From the NCBI RefSeq assembly GCF_007750855.1, contig NZ_CP036291.1:3038001-3102000 (forward strand): a DNA stretch of 64,000 nt, in the 5' to 3' direction. The DNA comes from Pirellulimonas nuda (GTDB lineage Bacteria; Planctomycetota; Planctomycetia; Pirellulales; Lacipirellulaceae). A model generated the notes under the pieces. That model was not told where the DNA came from. It saw only the letters and a list, made by a program, of their open reading frames with translations, and searched no databases. Below are positions 15,421 to 25,628 of this stretch, one piece after another. Position numbers and translations under genes: made by a program. Position 1 is the first letter of the stretch, and every line of letters begins with the position of its first letter.

Positions 15421-15711
15421 CTTAGGAGCCGCCGATCGCCGCATAGCCTTCAGCATTTGCATGCTGAAGGAGCCGTCCGATGGCAAAATGCCTCTCGATG
15501 GCCTCGGTCGATACGATCTTCACGCTCCCCAGATCTCGGCGTTCCGTGGGTTCGGTGTTGTTAGAATGACGAATCATTGAACCGCCAATGTGAGAGAAAC
15601 TTGAAAAGTGGTGTGGCGAGCCGTACCCTTGCCAGTCGTGCTCATCCTCGGGCAGACACCGACAAGATTTGGTGGTCCGCCAACCACATGGAGCCCCGCT
15701 GAGAACTGCCG
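15421..15711. other. No convincing gene; one hairpin
   Basis: A minus-strand frame ends at 15422 (last 51 codons from MIRHSNNTEPTERRD) but has no family features. A perfect 9-bp hairpin (15447-15455 with 15462-15470, CCTTCAGCA) lies inside it without a T-run. The region separates IS debris from the gene at 15712. Confidence 0.4.
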
Positions 15712-16761
15712 GTGACGCCACCCGATCAATCGCCGGCCGACTACCGCCAGGCCGTCCTCGGCAAGCTCCGCACCGAATGCGCGGTGCTAACGACCCACGC
15801 GGCCAATGCCGGGCAGGTGATGGATTCGTTCCTGAGGTCACTGCTAGCCGCCGGCGCTGAAACGCTCTACCGCTTCGAGAGCACGCTCGACAAGCTTCAC
15901 GACGCCGTCGCTGCCTACGGCGAGCAGCTGGCGTTCCTCAACGGCGACCCCCAAGCGGGGGCACGACTGATCGTGGGAGAGCGGGCTTTCAACCGTGCCC
16001 GATTCGCGGCCTACCTGGTCGAGAAAGCCCAGGGGACTGAGCAGGCAGGTCACTCTCTAGATTGGGCAAAAGCCCTTGTCCGCGAGCGGCGGGACGCGTG
16101 CGAACAGAGGATCGCCCGAATGAGTTGGGAGCGGCGGCAGGTTCTTGATCGAGTTCACGCCCTCCAAGCTCACCTCAAGCGGTCGGCAGAGCTAGGGCTT
16201 ATCGCAAGAGAGGACCGGTTACGGGACGACATTGCCGCGTGCTTTTGGTTTGCCTTCGACGAGGGGATGATCAACAAGAAGAAGCGGTCGGAGACGAGCC
16301 AGCGGTCGAAAGAGCTGCTGTCGAGCGACCGGTTGGCGGCGTGCTTCGCTAAGCTGCTCGATCGCTACTGCCGAGCCGTCGGTGAAAACCTAGAAATCGC
16401 TCTGCAGCGGACGCGTCACGAAACGCTCCGACAGGCGGCTAGGACGAGAATCGAAAGCCTTGAGGGCCAACCAAGGGTGGTCGATGAGATCGAACAGACC
16501 ATGCAGGCCATCGCCGGGATACGGTTCAACTTCGCTTGCGAACAGGGCCTCGACTGCGGACGCATGGACGTCGCGGCGAGGACGGCCTATGAGACTTGGC
16601 TGAGCAGTGTCCCGCACAAGGTTCTCTTGGCCGCCGTGCGACGCATCCTCGAAAGTGGGATGGACCTAGAGCTGCTTCGGTACGTAGCCCCCGTACGCGA
16701 GGCGCTGCAAGAAATCAGCGCGCCAAAGCGGCCCGCTTCTAACCCGTTCCCAGTAGGATGA
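15712..16761 (+). CDS. Hypothetical helical protein, 349 residues
   Basis: A long frame starts at GTG 15712. It is rich in helix-forming charged residues and includes LERFESTLDKLHD-like and VVDEIEQTMQAIAGIRFNF segments, ending ISAPKRPASNPFPVG. There is no signal peptide or membrane segment. No clear ribosome binding site precedes the GTG, so the true start may be internal. I do not recognise a family. Codon use and length make it likely real. Confidence 0.65.
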   Translation: MTPPDQSPADYRQAVLGKLRTECAVLTTHAANAGQVMDSFLRSLLAAGAETLYRFESTLDKLHDAVAAYGEQLAFLNGDPQAGARLIVGERAFNRARFAAYLVEKAQGTEQAGHSLDWAKALVRERRDACEQRIARMSWERRQVLDRVHALQAHLKRSAELGLIAREDRLRDDIAACFWFAFDEGMINKKKRSETSQRSKELLSSDRLAACFAKLLDRYCRAVGENLEIALQRTRHETLRQAARTRIESLEGQPRVVDEIEQTMQAIAGIRFNFACEQGLDCGRMDVAARTAYETWLSSVPHKVLLAAVRRILESGMDLELLRYVAPVREALQEISAPKRPASNPFPVG

Positions 16762-16992
16762 CCGGCGACGCCTCTCCAAAGAGCCCGAAGAATGACGCAA
16801 TCGGCGTCACGAAGGGGACCTTTAAAGCGGCGTAGGGTCTGAACACATCCTGGGAGCCTGCGGTTCGAGAACTTTGGCAACCGCCCCTACGCCTGTTGAC
16901 AAACGCGTCTCACTGCATTCGAACCAAAGGAAGTCACTCCTGCGACGAGAGTAGTCCACAAAAGTCGCACGTCCGAAGAGAGATCTGATCTG

Positions 16993-17841
16993 ATGCCGAA
17001 CTTTCCCTGCATCGCCGCAACCGCCTTGGCTATTGCGTTCACTGCCGCGACAACTGCGAATCCGCTGCGGGAGATGTCCGCCGGCGCGACGGCCTTCACC
17101 CCCGAGACAATCGAGTGGACGTCTGGGCCCCCGTCGCTTCCCGACGGGGCCTCGACGGCGGTGCTAGAAGGCGACCCGACGAGCGAGGGACGGTTCGTGT
17201 TTTGGGTCAAGCTTCCTGACGGCTACCGCATCGCGCCGCACACCCATCCCACGTCTGAACGGGTGAACGTGATTGCCGGCATGCTCCACTGCGGTGCGGG
17301 CGAAACCTTCGCCCGACAGGCAGCGCACGCCTTGCCCGCCGGCTCCTACGGGTGTTGGCGCCCGGGCGCTGCCCATTTTTCCTGGGCCGAGGGCGAAACC
17401 ATCCTTCAGTTTCAAGGCGAAGGCCCTTGGGTCATCAATTATGTCGACCCTGCTGACGATCCCCGACCGGTCCGTGCACGCAACGTGATTACGTTCACAG
17501 AGGACCCGCTCGAAGTGGTCCGCGCCTGCGTTGCACAATCGCGTGCCCTGTTGGTCGATGTCCGCAGCATCGAGGAGTGGAATCAAGGGCGCCTCGAGGG
17601 TTCAATTTCCCTGCCGGCGACCTCGCTCCACAAGAGCAGCCTGGACGGAGACCGTTTGGCCGAGGTGCTTCCCGCGAAAGAGGAGGAGAGGATTCTCTAT
17701 ACCTTTTGCGTGGTGGGAATGCGAGCGAAGCAGGCGGCCAAGGTGTTGCAAGAACAAGGATATCGGGTTCGCGCAGTCAAGCCCGGCTATAACGAGTTGA
17801 TTGAAGCAGGGTTTAAGAAGGCCGATGAACCTACGCGATAG
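16993..17841 (+). CDS. Exported cupin-rhodanese fusion protein
   Basis: The 282-residue protein begins with a signal-like segment (about 1-22), then a cupin domain with APHTHPTSERVNV (His83, His85, Glu89) and GAAHFSW (His128), the four usual metal ligands. A rhodanese domain follows from about 172, with LLVDVRSIEEWNQGRLEGS and the active loop TFCVVGMRA, Cys239 at its start. The first half may bind a small molecule or metal; the second could carry sulfane sulfur. An export signal on such a fusion is unusual. It is monocistronic here. Confidence 0.8.
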   Translation: MPNFPCIAATALAIAFTAATTANPLREMSAGATAFTPETIEWTSGPPSLPDGASTAVLEGDPTSEGRFVFWVKLPDGYRIAPHTHPTSERVNVIAGMLHCGAGETFARQAAHALPAGSYGCWRPGAAHFSWAEGETILQFQGEGPWVINYVDPADDPRPVRARNVITFTEDPLEVVRACVAQSRALLVDVRSIEEWNQGRLEGSISLPATSLHKSSLDGDRLAEVLPAKEEERILYTFCVVGMRAKQAAKVLQEQGYRVRAVKPGYNELIEAGFKKADEPTR

Positions 17842-18163
17842 CGGGATGCCGCACGAGGCGTTCCGGGCGGCGTTGCTCGACGTCCCGCTGATCCTCGCAC
17901 GGCAGGGCATCGTAAGCTTCCGCGACGCGGCCGAGCGAGACAACGGTTACCCCGCATCGCCACTCCCGTTGCCCGAGCGGTCCGCGTTACACGTTGGACC
18001 TCGCTCCGCGACTACGCGGTTATCCGGCATCGTTGCCCTACTAACGACGCGTTCGATCAACGGTTGGGATGCATTTAATCCGAGTGTGTGTCATAGTGTG
18101 GCGCCTAGCGAGGCTATACTACTGTCTCGCGCGTAGATCCCATCCAATATGCTTGAGGTTGTT
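17842..18163. other. Intergenic, no gene seen
   Basis: No frame with coding character is present. The second half presumably holds the promoter of the 18164 gene; TATACT near 18115 could be a -10 box but no good -35 was picked out. Confidence 0.4.
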
Positions 18164-18502
18164 ATGGCTAAGAAGAAGGTCGCGTCCGCAGTGAATAAGA
18201 GCGAAGAGATCCGCAACTACAAGAAGGCGAACGCGACGGCGCGTCCGAAAGACGTGGTCGATGGCCTAAAGGCCAAGGGGATCGAGGTGTCGTCGGCGCT
18301 AGTGAGCAACGTGTTGGGCCCAAAGAAGAAGCGGGTCAAGAAGCGCCCAGGCGCGAAGCCGGGTCCCAAGCCCCAGCCAGCAGCCGCCGGGGAATCCGTG
18401 AAGATCGAGGCCCTGATCGAGGCCTCTGCGTTCGCGGGCAAGGTAGGCGGCGTCGAGAAAGCCCAATCGATCCTGAAGACACTCGGCCGCATCAACAAGT
18501 AG
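18164..18502 (+). CDS. Small basic DNA-binding-like protein
   Basis: A 112-residue protein starts MAKKKVASAVNKSEEIRNY and has a helix-turn-helix-like domain (ARPKDVVDGLKAKGIEVSS, ALVSNVLGPKKK), a Lys/Pro linker and a C-terminal helix domain ending SILKTLGRINK. I chose the ATG at 18164 (GAGG nearby) rather than five codons earlier. Similar small proteins occur in planctomycetes, as I recall, but no function is known to me. A role in DNA binding is inferred from the basic HTH-like part. Confidence 0.75.
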   Translation: MAKKKVASAVNKSEEIRNYKKANATARPKDVVDGLKAKGIEVSSALVSNVLGPKKKRVKKRPGAKPGPKPQPAAAGESVKIEALIEASAFAGKVGGVEKAQSILKTLGRINK

Positions 18503-18814
18503 CCACGACGGCTCCGGCGAGCAGCCGCGGGCGGTTCGTTAATGTCGCGTGTTGGGGGCGCCCTCGGCCCTGCCGTATTCTCCGTCGCTCGAACGGCCCC
18601 GAGATGCGTCGTCGGGTGGAAGTCGGAGGCGGGCGACCGCTGAGGGCTAAGAGAATGCCGTTATTCTCCGAAGCCGCCCCGGGGAGCCAACGGAACTCCG
18701 GGGCGACCACAATCAATCGGCTTGCTGACTATTCCGCCACTAACTCGGTCGCCAACTGCGCCGACCAACAGACGCAGTCTGTCGATACTTAAGTAGCCCA
18801 GCCCAGGCAGGACC
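18503..18814. other. Intergenic with a GC-rich hairpin
   Basis: No coding frame is supported. At about 18674-18703 GCCCCGG... pairs with ...CCGGGGC around a short loop, which may form part of a terminator, although no T-run follows. The rest should contain the promoter of the phosphoesterase gene. Confidence 0.4.
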
Positions 18815-19867
18815 ATGCAGCAACCATCGCTTCAGTCACGTCTGCGACGCCTTCGCAATGCTTGCTTCTTTGCGTTGGTCGCCGCCGCAGTAGGTGACGC
18901 ATCGGGACAGGCCGACCGGGTCTCTGACGGTTCATGGACCCTCGCGGTCCTGCCAGACACGCAGGTCTACGCGGAGTCGTACCCGCAGCACTTTGATGCG
19001 CAGACGAACTGGATCGTCGACAATCAAGACTCTCGTAACATCCGGTTCGTGCTCCACGAGGGCGACGTCACCAACCGTAACACCGCCGTGCAGTGGGACA
19101 ACGCAAAGCGTTCGCTCTCGATCCTCGACGGGCAGGTCCCCTACGCGGTTGCCCCCGGCAATCACGACTACGGCCCGGGGGGCAACGCTGCGGACCGCGA
19201 CAGCCACTTCAACAAGCCCGGGTACTTTGGTCCGGAGAGCCCGTACGCTACGCAACCCAACGTTGGCGGGTTCTTCCAGCCGGGCAAGACGGACAACTCG
19301 TTCCACACGTTCGAGGCGGGAGGCAAGGACTGGCTAGTGCTCGCACTCGAGTTCGGACCGCGGGACACGGTGATTGATTGGGCGAACCAGGTCGTCTCTC
19401 AGCACCCAGACCACCTCGTGATGCTGCTCACCCACGCATACATGTATTTCGACGAGACCATCTACGACTGGGACGCGAAGGGCCCCGCCCAGAGCTGGAA
19501 CCCCCATGCGTACGGCGTCGCGTCGCAACCGGGCGAAACGGTCAACGACGGCCAGGATCTGTGGGAGAAGCTTGTCTCCAAGCACAAGAACTTCCGGATT
19601 ACCTTCAACGGGCACGTGCTCGGGGATGGCGCCGGCTACCAGAGCAGCAAGGGCGACCACGGCAATGTCGTGCACCAGATGCTTGCCAACTACCAGTTCA
19701 AGTCGCAAGGAGGGATGGGCGACATGCGGCTGCTGGAGTTTAGGGACGACGGCGAAACCGTGGTCGTGAGGACCTACTCGCCCGTGCTTGACCGCCACGA
19801 TCGTGCGTTCGACCAGGAGTTTACGATCAACCTCAACGAGCTGCACTCCCCACTCTCTCCGCCGTAG
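18815..19867 (+). CDS. Secreted calcineurin-like metallophosphoesterase
   Basis: The 350-residue protein has a basic start and hydrophobic signal segment (about 14-31). The metal-binding motifs are in order: LPDTQ (Asp48), HEGDVTN (Asp84), PGNHDYG (Asn116-His117), LLTHAY (about 206) and FNGHVLG (about 268). This is the full set for a dinuclear phosphoesterase. The substrate cannot be read from the sequence. The gene stands alone. Confidence 0.88.
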   Translation: MQQPSLQSRLRRLRNACFFALVAAAVGDASGQADRVSDGSWTLAVLPDTQVYAESYPQHFDAQTNWIVDNQDSRNIRFVLHEGDVTNRNTAVQWDNAKRSLSILDGQVPYAVAPGNHDYGPGGNAADRDSHFNKPGYFGPESPYATQPNVGGFFQPGKTDNSFHTFEAGGKDWLVLALEFGPRDTVIDWANQVVSQHPDHLVMLLTHAYMYFDETIYDWDAKGPAQSWNPHAYGVASQPGETVNDGQDLWEKLVSKHKNFRITFNGHVLGDGAGYQSSKGDHGNVVHQMLANYQFKSQGGMGDMRLLEFRDDGETVVVRTYSPVLDRHDRAFDQEFTINLNELHSPLSPP

Positions 19868-20024
19868 ACGTTCACGTGCCGACTATCTTGCCACCCATTG
19901 GTCGCCAACTGCGTCGACCGACAGACGCGGCCTCCCGACAATCACATAGCACCTGAGAGCCCGCCGTCGGGGAAGAATGGGGCCGATCTGGCGCGTCGCG
20001 GCCACCCGATCAACGGCTGAGGGC

Positions 20025-20997
20025 TAAGAAGCCCTAACAAAACTCCCCTTTCAACACATTCCAGCAGACGAGGCATTTGCCGAGGTTGAGGAAGCCTTCG
20101 TGGATGTCCTCGCGTCGGTCGAAGCGGACCCTTAAGCGTTTAAAGTTATGCAGCCAAGCGATGGTCCTTTCAACGACCCAGCGGTAGACGCCCAGTCCGC
20201 TGCCATGCTCGTCGCCCCGGCGGGCGATGTAGGGCTCGATCCCGAACCACTCCAGCAGCAACCGATTGGCGTCGTCGTCGTAGGCCCGGTCGGCGAACGC
20301 CGCGTCGGGCCGCGATCGCGGATGCCCCACCTTGCCGCGGACCGGAGGGATCTCCGCGATCAGCGGGACCATGTGCTTGCCGTCGTGCGAGTTGGCGGCC
20401 GAAAGCTCGGTCTGCAGCGGCACGCCATTGCCGTCGGTGGCGACGTGGTGCTTACTGCCGGGCTTCCGGCGGTCGGTAGGGTTGGGACCGGTCTTTTCGC
20501 CACCCCCCACAGCGCGAACCGTGCCGCTATCGACCGCCACACGCGACCAGTCGATCTTGTTAGCTGCGTTCAGCTCGGCCAGCAGCAGCTCGTGGAGGCG
20601 GTCCCACAGGCCGGCCTCTTGCCAGTCGCGGGCCCGCCGCCAGCAGGTCATGCCGCTGCCGCAGCCCATCTCCTGCGGGAGCATCTCCCAGGGGATGCCC
20701 GTCTTGAGCACGAACACGATGCCGGTAAGCGCGGCACGGTCATCCACCGGCGGCCGACCCCCTTGGGGTCGTTCGGGTCGCTCGGGGATCAGCGGCTCAA
20801 TCTTCATCCACAACTCGTCAGGAACCAACGGTCCGGCCATCATGCACCTCCAATAAAGAGAACGGGATCCCGACTCTCCTGCTGTGCAGATCGCGTGATG
20901 CTAGCGGCCACAAAATGCAGAACGACGCCGCACTCCTACGGCGCCCATTGCGGATGCAAAGCTAGCGATTGACCTCCGGTTTTGTTAGTGCTTCTAA
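20025..20997 (-). mobile_element. IS5-family insertion sequence
   Basis: The element of about 0.97 kb has inverted ends: TAAGAAGCCCTAACAAAA on the left and, reversed, TTAGAAGCACTAACAAAA on the right. It encloses one full transposase gene. A target duplication is not obvious. Confidence 0.85.
20034..20843 (-). CDS. IS5-family transposase, single frame
   Basis: The 269-residue protein has the DUF4096 N-terminus (LVPDELWMKIEPLIPERPERP, then GRPPVDDRAALTGIVFVLKTG) and a DDE core: Asp in VAVDSGTVRA, Asp in AFADRAYDDDANR, and Glu in YRWVVERTIAWL. It is encoded in one frame, unlike the split IS427 type. No stop or frameshift was seen, so it may be active. Confidence 0.92.
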   Translation of the reverse strand: MMAGPLVPDELWMKIEPLIPERPERPQGGRPPVDDRAALTGIVFVLKTGIPWEMLPQEMGCGSGMTCWRRARDWQEAGLWDRLHELLLAELNAANKIDWSRVAVDSGTVRAVGGGEKTGPNPTDRRKPGSKHHVATDGNGVPLQTELSAANSHDGKHMVPLIAEIPPVRGKVGHPRSRPDAAFADRAYDDDANRLLLEWFGIEPYIARRGDEHGSGLGVYRWVVERTIAWLHNFKRLRVRFDRREDIHEGFLNLGKCLVCWNVLKGEFC

Positions 20998-21087
20998 GTG
21001 ATAGCCACGTCACACGAGAGCTTCCCAGACCACCCCGTGCAGCAAGCCGCTGCACGGGGTTACGACCGAGACCCGTCCACTTCACGG

Positions 21088-21374
21088 TCAGGCCGCAACG
21101 GGCTCCGCCGTAAACGCCCGCCAGCCCTCGGCCAGCTCGCGTCGCAGCCCGCTGATCCGAGCGGGCGAAACGCCGAACCGCCGGGCCGCGTCGCCGGTCG
21201 ACTCACCGGCGGCCAGCGTCAGGGCGACGCGACGCTTCTTGCTGGGCAACCCCTTGAGCCAAGCCCGAAAATCAATCCGTGTGGCGGCAAGCTCCGCGGG
21301 GGTTACACGTACGTCGGCTACCGGGTCGAGCCAGTGCCCTGGAGTCTCTTCTCGGCGATCGGAGTTGGCGGCGT
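21088..21374 (-). pseudogene. C-terminal fragment of a sigma/HTH-like planctomycete protein
   Basis: The frame ending at 21088-21090 reads PGHWLDPVADV, then FRAWLKGLPSKKRRVAL and GESTGDAARRFGVSP, then RISGLRRELAEGW. That is a region-4-like helix-turn-helix preceded by a linker. Its 5' end is cut precisely where the ISL3-type end begins at 21375. The gene is dead unless the rest exists elsewhere. Confidence 0.6.
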
Positions 21375-21393
21375 GTGAGTGGTATTCGAAAAG
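21375..21393 (+). repeat. Solo ISL3-type terminal repeat
   Basis: GTGAGTGGTATTCGAAAAG is identical to the outer 19 bases of the ISL3-type ends at 10744 and 11935. It is followed at once by an IS21-type end, so the rest of the ISL3 element was lost. Confidence 0.9.
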
Positions 21394-21552
21394 TGCAGCG
21401 CCCGGCGCCGTAAAAGTGCAGCGCTGGTTGGTTGCGGGGAATGGTATCAGGCCTCCCCGCGTCGGCCTATTGGGTTACGCTTTGGTAGTCTTTCGGCTCC
21501 GGCGGCGTGCGTCCTGCAGCCGGTAGCTCTCGCCGGTGAATTCGAGGATCGA
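21393..21552 (-). mobile_element. IS21-family right end with istB tail
   Basis: Two AAGTGCAGCGC direct repeats (near 21390 and 21413) form an IS21-type end. Beyond them, on the minus strand, the C-terminus of an IstB-like ATPase reads ILEFTGESYRLQDARRR and ends at TAA 21475-21477. The rest of istB and all of istA are missing; repeat copy C replaces them. Confidence 0.6.
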
Positions 21553-21775
21553 GCAGCGGTGGACATCACTTCCCTCAGGTCTGGCGAGGGCCCAGTTGCC
21601 CGAGTCTCGGCGGCTTGGGGCCTAGCGCTATCTACGGAGGTTTCGGCCCAGTTGGGACACCGCTGCGAGATGGCGGAGTCGGCCAACCGCTGCGGATGGC
21701 TCATCCGCCGCGAAGCTAGACCGACAGCGAACTGCATGGGTAAGCTGCACCGACGCGCACTAGGCCATTCGTTAC
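21552..21775 (+). repeat. Dispersed repeat, copy C
   Basis: The core begins GCAGCGGTGGACATCACTTC and later has GGGACACCGCTGCGAG, so CAGCGGTG and CACCGCTG face each other across about 95 bp. The end, CTGCATGGGTAAGCTGCACCGACGCG, matches D and F. The 5' border is cut by the IS21 relic. Downstream 21776-22015 has no gene. Confidence 0.8.
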
Positions 21776-22015
21776 GGCCCGTCGGCTGATGCATCTTTTC
21801 CAGACCAGAGTGGCGGCGAATTACCGGCGGTGGCGCGGCCGACGTACCCGGCAATTTGCAGCTTCCAGAACGTCGTCAATACTACCACTGGCTGAAGCCG
21901 GTGGCAGTCTTGTGTTCTACGACGACGATCGTGCGTGCTGCAAGTCTCTGCGGGGCACGCTCACCCACGTGATCGCGTCCACGAGTGGGCGAAGAAAAGC
22001 GCCGCAGCCACCGCG

Positions 22016-22846
22016 CTAAAACGTGGGCCGTAACGATTCCTCGAAATCCAATGTCTGCAGCTCGCCCGTTTCGGCGTCGAAGCGGATCGACCTCCCTTCG
22101 GAGATGGTCAGCGGGGCGTCCAGAGCGTGCTTGAAGCGACGGTTGAGACCGACCTCAACCAAGCCGTCAAACACGTGCAGATCAAACCTCGACTCGTCGA
22201 GCCAGCGTAGACGGAACTCAGTGCCGAGGTCCGTGATCCGCGCCAGTGGCGTCGAGAGGGTGAACCCGATCGCCTGCGTCGGCACCTGGGCCGAGGCGCC
22301 CCCCCGCTCAAGCGTGCACGCCATGGCGTGTTCCGGAACAAACACGGCCGGCGCCTCTACTAGCACCTGGGCGCCGCACTCGAACGTGAGCAGCACAACG
22401 CCGCGGTCGATCCGCAGCCGCTCGCCAGGGACCAAGAGGTCCCCTACCGCGAGTTTTTCTCCACGGCTTGTCACGGCGGCGCCGGCGATACGGGATACTT
22501 GAGCGACCACCGCCGGGGGCTTGAACCAATACCCCACGCCGACCGCCAGCGCCAGGCACGCTGCGAGCACGGCGAGCCTCGATACCCAGCGCCGCTTGCC
22601 GACCACCGGCCATCCGGCCTTGGGATCGCCGGGACCGGGCGCAGCATCCAACGCCTCGACCCACGCCAGCGATTGCATCTCTTGTTGCTGCAACAGATCC
22701 TGCAGGCGAGAGTGGAGCAGCAGCTCGCGCGCCAGCCGGTAGGCGTGCTGATCGTCTTCGCGTAACCACGCGATCAATCTGTCTCGATCTGCGGCGGATA
22801 GGTCGTTGTCACAGTAGCGGCTGATTAGCAGCGATGGTTCATCCAT
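22016..22846 (-). CDS. FecR-domain membrane protein, probable anti-sigma or surface regulator
   Basis: The 276-residue protein has an N-terminal cytoplasmic helical region (1-95), one membrane segment (RLAVLAACLALAVGVGYWF, about 98-116) and an extracytoplasmic FecR-like beta domain with GERLRIDRGVV, STPLARITDLGTEFRL and VFDGLVEVGL. The ATG overlaps the TGA of the sigma factor gene (ATGA), so they are co-translated. It probably holds or tunes that sigma factor. Planctomycete FecR proteins often carry an added LamG domain; this one lacks it. Confidence 0.85.
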   Translation of the reverse strand: MDEPSLLISRYCDNDLSAADRDRLIAWLREDDQHAYRLARELLLHSRLQDLLQQQEMQSLAWVEALDAAPGPGDPKAGWPVVGKRRWVSRLAVLAACLALAVGVGYWFKPPAVVAQVSRIAGAAVTSRGEKLAVGDLLVPGERLRIDRGVVLLTFECGAQVLVEAPAVFVPEHAMACTLERGGASAQVPTQAIGFTLSTPLARITDLGTEFRLRWLDESRFDLHVFDGLVEVGLNRRFKHALDAPLTISEGRSIRFDAETGELQTLDFEESLRPTF

Positions 22847-23370
22847 CAGGTGGTCCTCGCCCCGGCCTGCCGGCGTTCGATGCATTCGCGAAGCGTCTTG
22901 CGTGTGCGGCAGAGCAGCATCCGCACCGCGCCGGCGGATAGACTCATCTCTTTAGCGATCCGCTCCGCGGTAAAACTACGCGTGTAGCGTAGCCACACCG
23001 CGGTGCGGGCGCGACCGTTCAGCAATTCGAGGCAGCCCGACAGGGCTGTGTCGTCCGGGCCGTCCTCTTCGGCCAACCGCTGGAAGCCTGTCGCGAGCTG
23101 GGAGACCAGTTCGTCGTCGAACAATAGCTTGTCGGTCGCCCACTGGCGCCGAAAATACAGCACCTCGTTCTTGGCGACCCCGATCGCCCACGGGGCAAAC
23201 GGCTTGCTGCGATCGAACTCCGCAAACTTCCGCACGAGCGTCACGGCCACGCGCTGCAGCACCTCCTCCGACTGCTCTGCGTCGTGCAGCAGCGAGCGTA
23301 GGAACGCGTTGAGCATCGGGCTCGTGCGGGTCCATAACGCGGCGAATTCCTCGGCTTCGTGGTCGTTCAC
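22846..23370 (-). CDS. ECF-type sigma factor (planctomycete family)
   Basis: The 174-residue protein contains region 2 (LRSLLHDAEQSEEVLQRVAV, then FAPWAIGVAKNEVLYFRR) and region 4 (GRARTAVWLRYTRSFTAERIAKEMSLS with a helix-turn-helix). It would direct RNA polymerase to a small regulon in response to a signal sensed with the FecR protein. The two genes overlap by four bases. Nearby genes downstream are LRR and IS sequences, so the target is not evident. Confidence 0.9.
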   Translation of the reverse strand: MNDHEAEEFAALWTRTSPMLNAFLRSLLHDAEQSEEVLQRVAVTLVRKFAEFDRSKPFAPWAIGVAKNEVLYFRRQWATDKLLFDDELVSQLATGFQRLAEEDGPDDTALSGCLELLNGRARTAVWLRYTRSFTAERIAKEMSLSAGAVRMLLCRTRKTLRECIERRQAGARTT

Positions 23371-23519
23371 GTCGCTCCCGGGGTTTGGCCCGCGGCGGGG
23401 CCGGCCGCCACCGCGGCCAGAGTCCGTACGCAGCTACTCTGCGCCGGCGCCGCGGATGTCACGCGAGAAACGGTGAGAGGCGCCAACTTTCGATTTTTTG
23501 CCGGCTCGGCAGGGGTCTG

Positions 23520-24098
23520 TCAGTACAGGATTTGCAGGTGGGGGAGCGCCTGTTGCAGCGAAGCGACCCCCTTTGCGGTGACGTTGGTGTTGAAAAGCTC
23601 TACCTGCCTGAGGCGCTGGAGCTCTCGCAGGTGGACCAGGCCCGCGTCGCTGATCTTCGTGTGGTGCAGCCACAACGTTTCGAGACGCGATAGCCGGCCA
23701 ACGTCCTTGAGACCCTCGTCCGTGATCTTGAGATGGTTCAATGCCAGCAGCCGAAGCTCCGGGAACGATGCGAGCGCCGCCAAGCCCTCGTCCGTGACCT
23801 CCGTGTTCCGCAGGTACAACCGGCGCAGCCCGCGGAGCCCGGCTAGCTCGCGGACGCCGGCGTCGCCAACCTGGGTGTCTCCTAGGTCGAGCGACCGAAG
23901 GTCGTGGAGCGATCGCAGGTGTGCAAGGCCCGCGTCGGTGACCTGGGTCCCCGCCAAGAACAACTTCTCCAGCCGCTTGAGCCGGGCGACGTAGCGGAGT
24001 CCCTCGTCGCTAACGCGCGAGTTCTCCAACGATAGCGTATGCAGCCGAGTTAGTTGGCCCACCAGCGGCATCGCGGAATTAGAGACTTGGGTAGTGTC
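23520..24098 (-). pseudogene. Leucine-rich-repeat protein, 5' end missing
   Basis: About 190 codons form seven or so 24-residue repeats with the planctomycete consensus LxxLxLxxTxVTDxGL (for example LFLAGTQVTDAGLAHL, LYLRNTEVTDEGLAAL). In-frame repeat sequence continues upstream of the first ATG (24071) to about 24098, then meets a stop. No start or signal peptide is left, so the gene seems cut at about 24098, next to IS110-type DNA. LRRs usually mediate protein binding. Confidence 0.75.
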
Positions 24099-25455
<1,357 letters not shown>

Positions 25456-25628
25456 GACAGCCGATGTCCCTCGCTTGGCTTCGCCGGTCGGTGTCGGAGG
25501 ACGCCAGTGGCCCCCTCGGATCGCGACACGGTAGTCGCCGGGGGAGACTTTCTTGGCTAGCGGCGGGTGGTGCGCGGCTATCTGATCCGCCCTGACCGAG
25601 ACGATTCTACGCCCCGACCAGGAACCAC

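Noticed and set aside
17801-18136. 111-codon frame after the cupin-rhodanese gene
   Set aside because: Overlaps the end of a real gene out of frame, no ribosome binding site and no motif.
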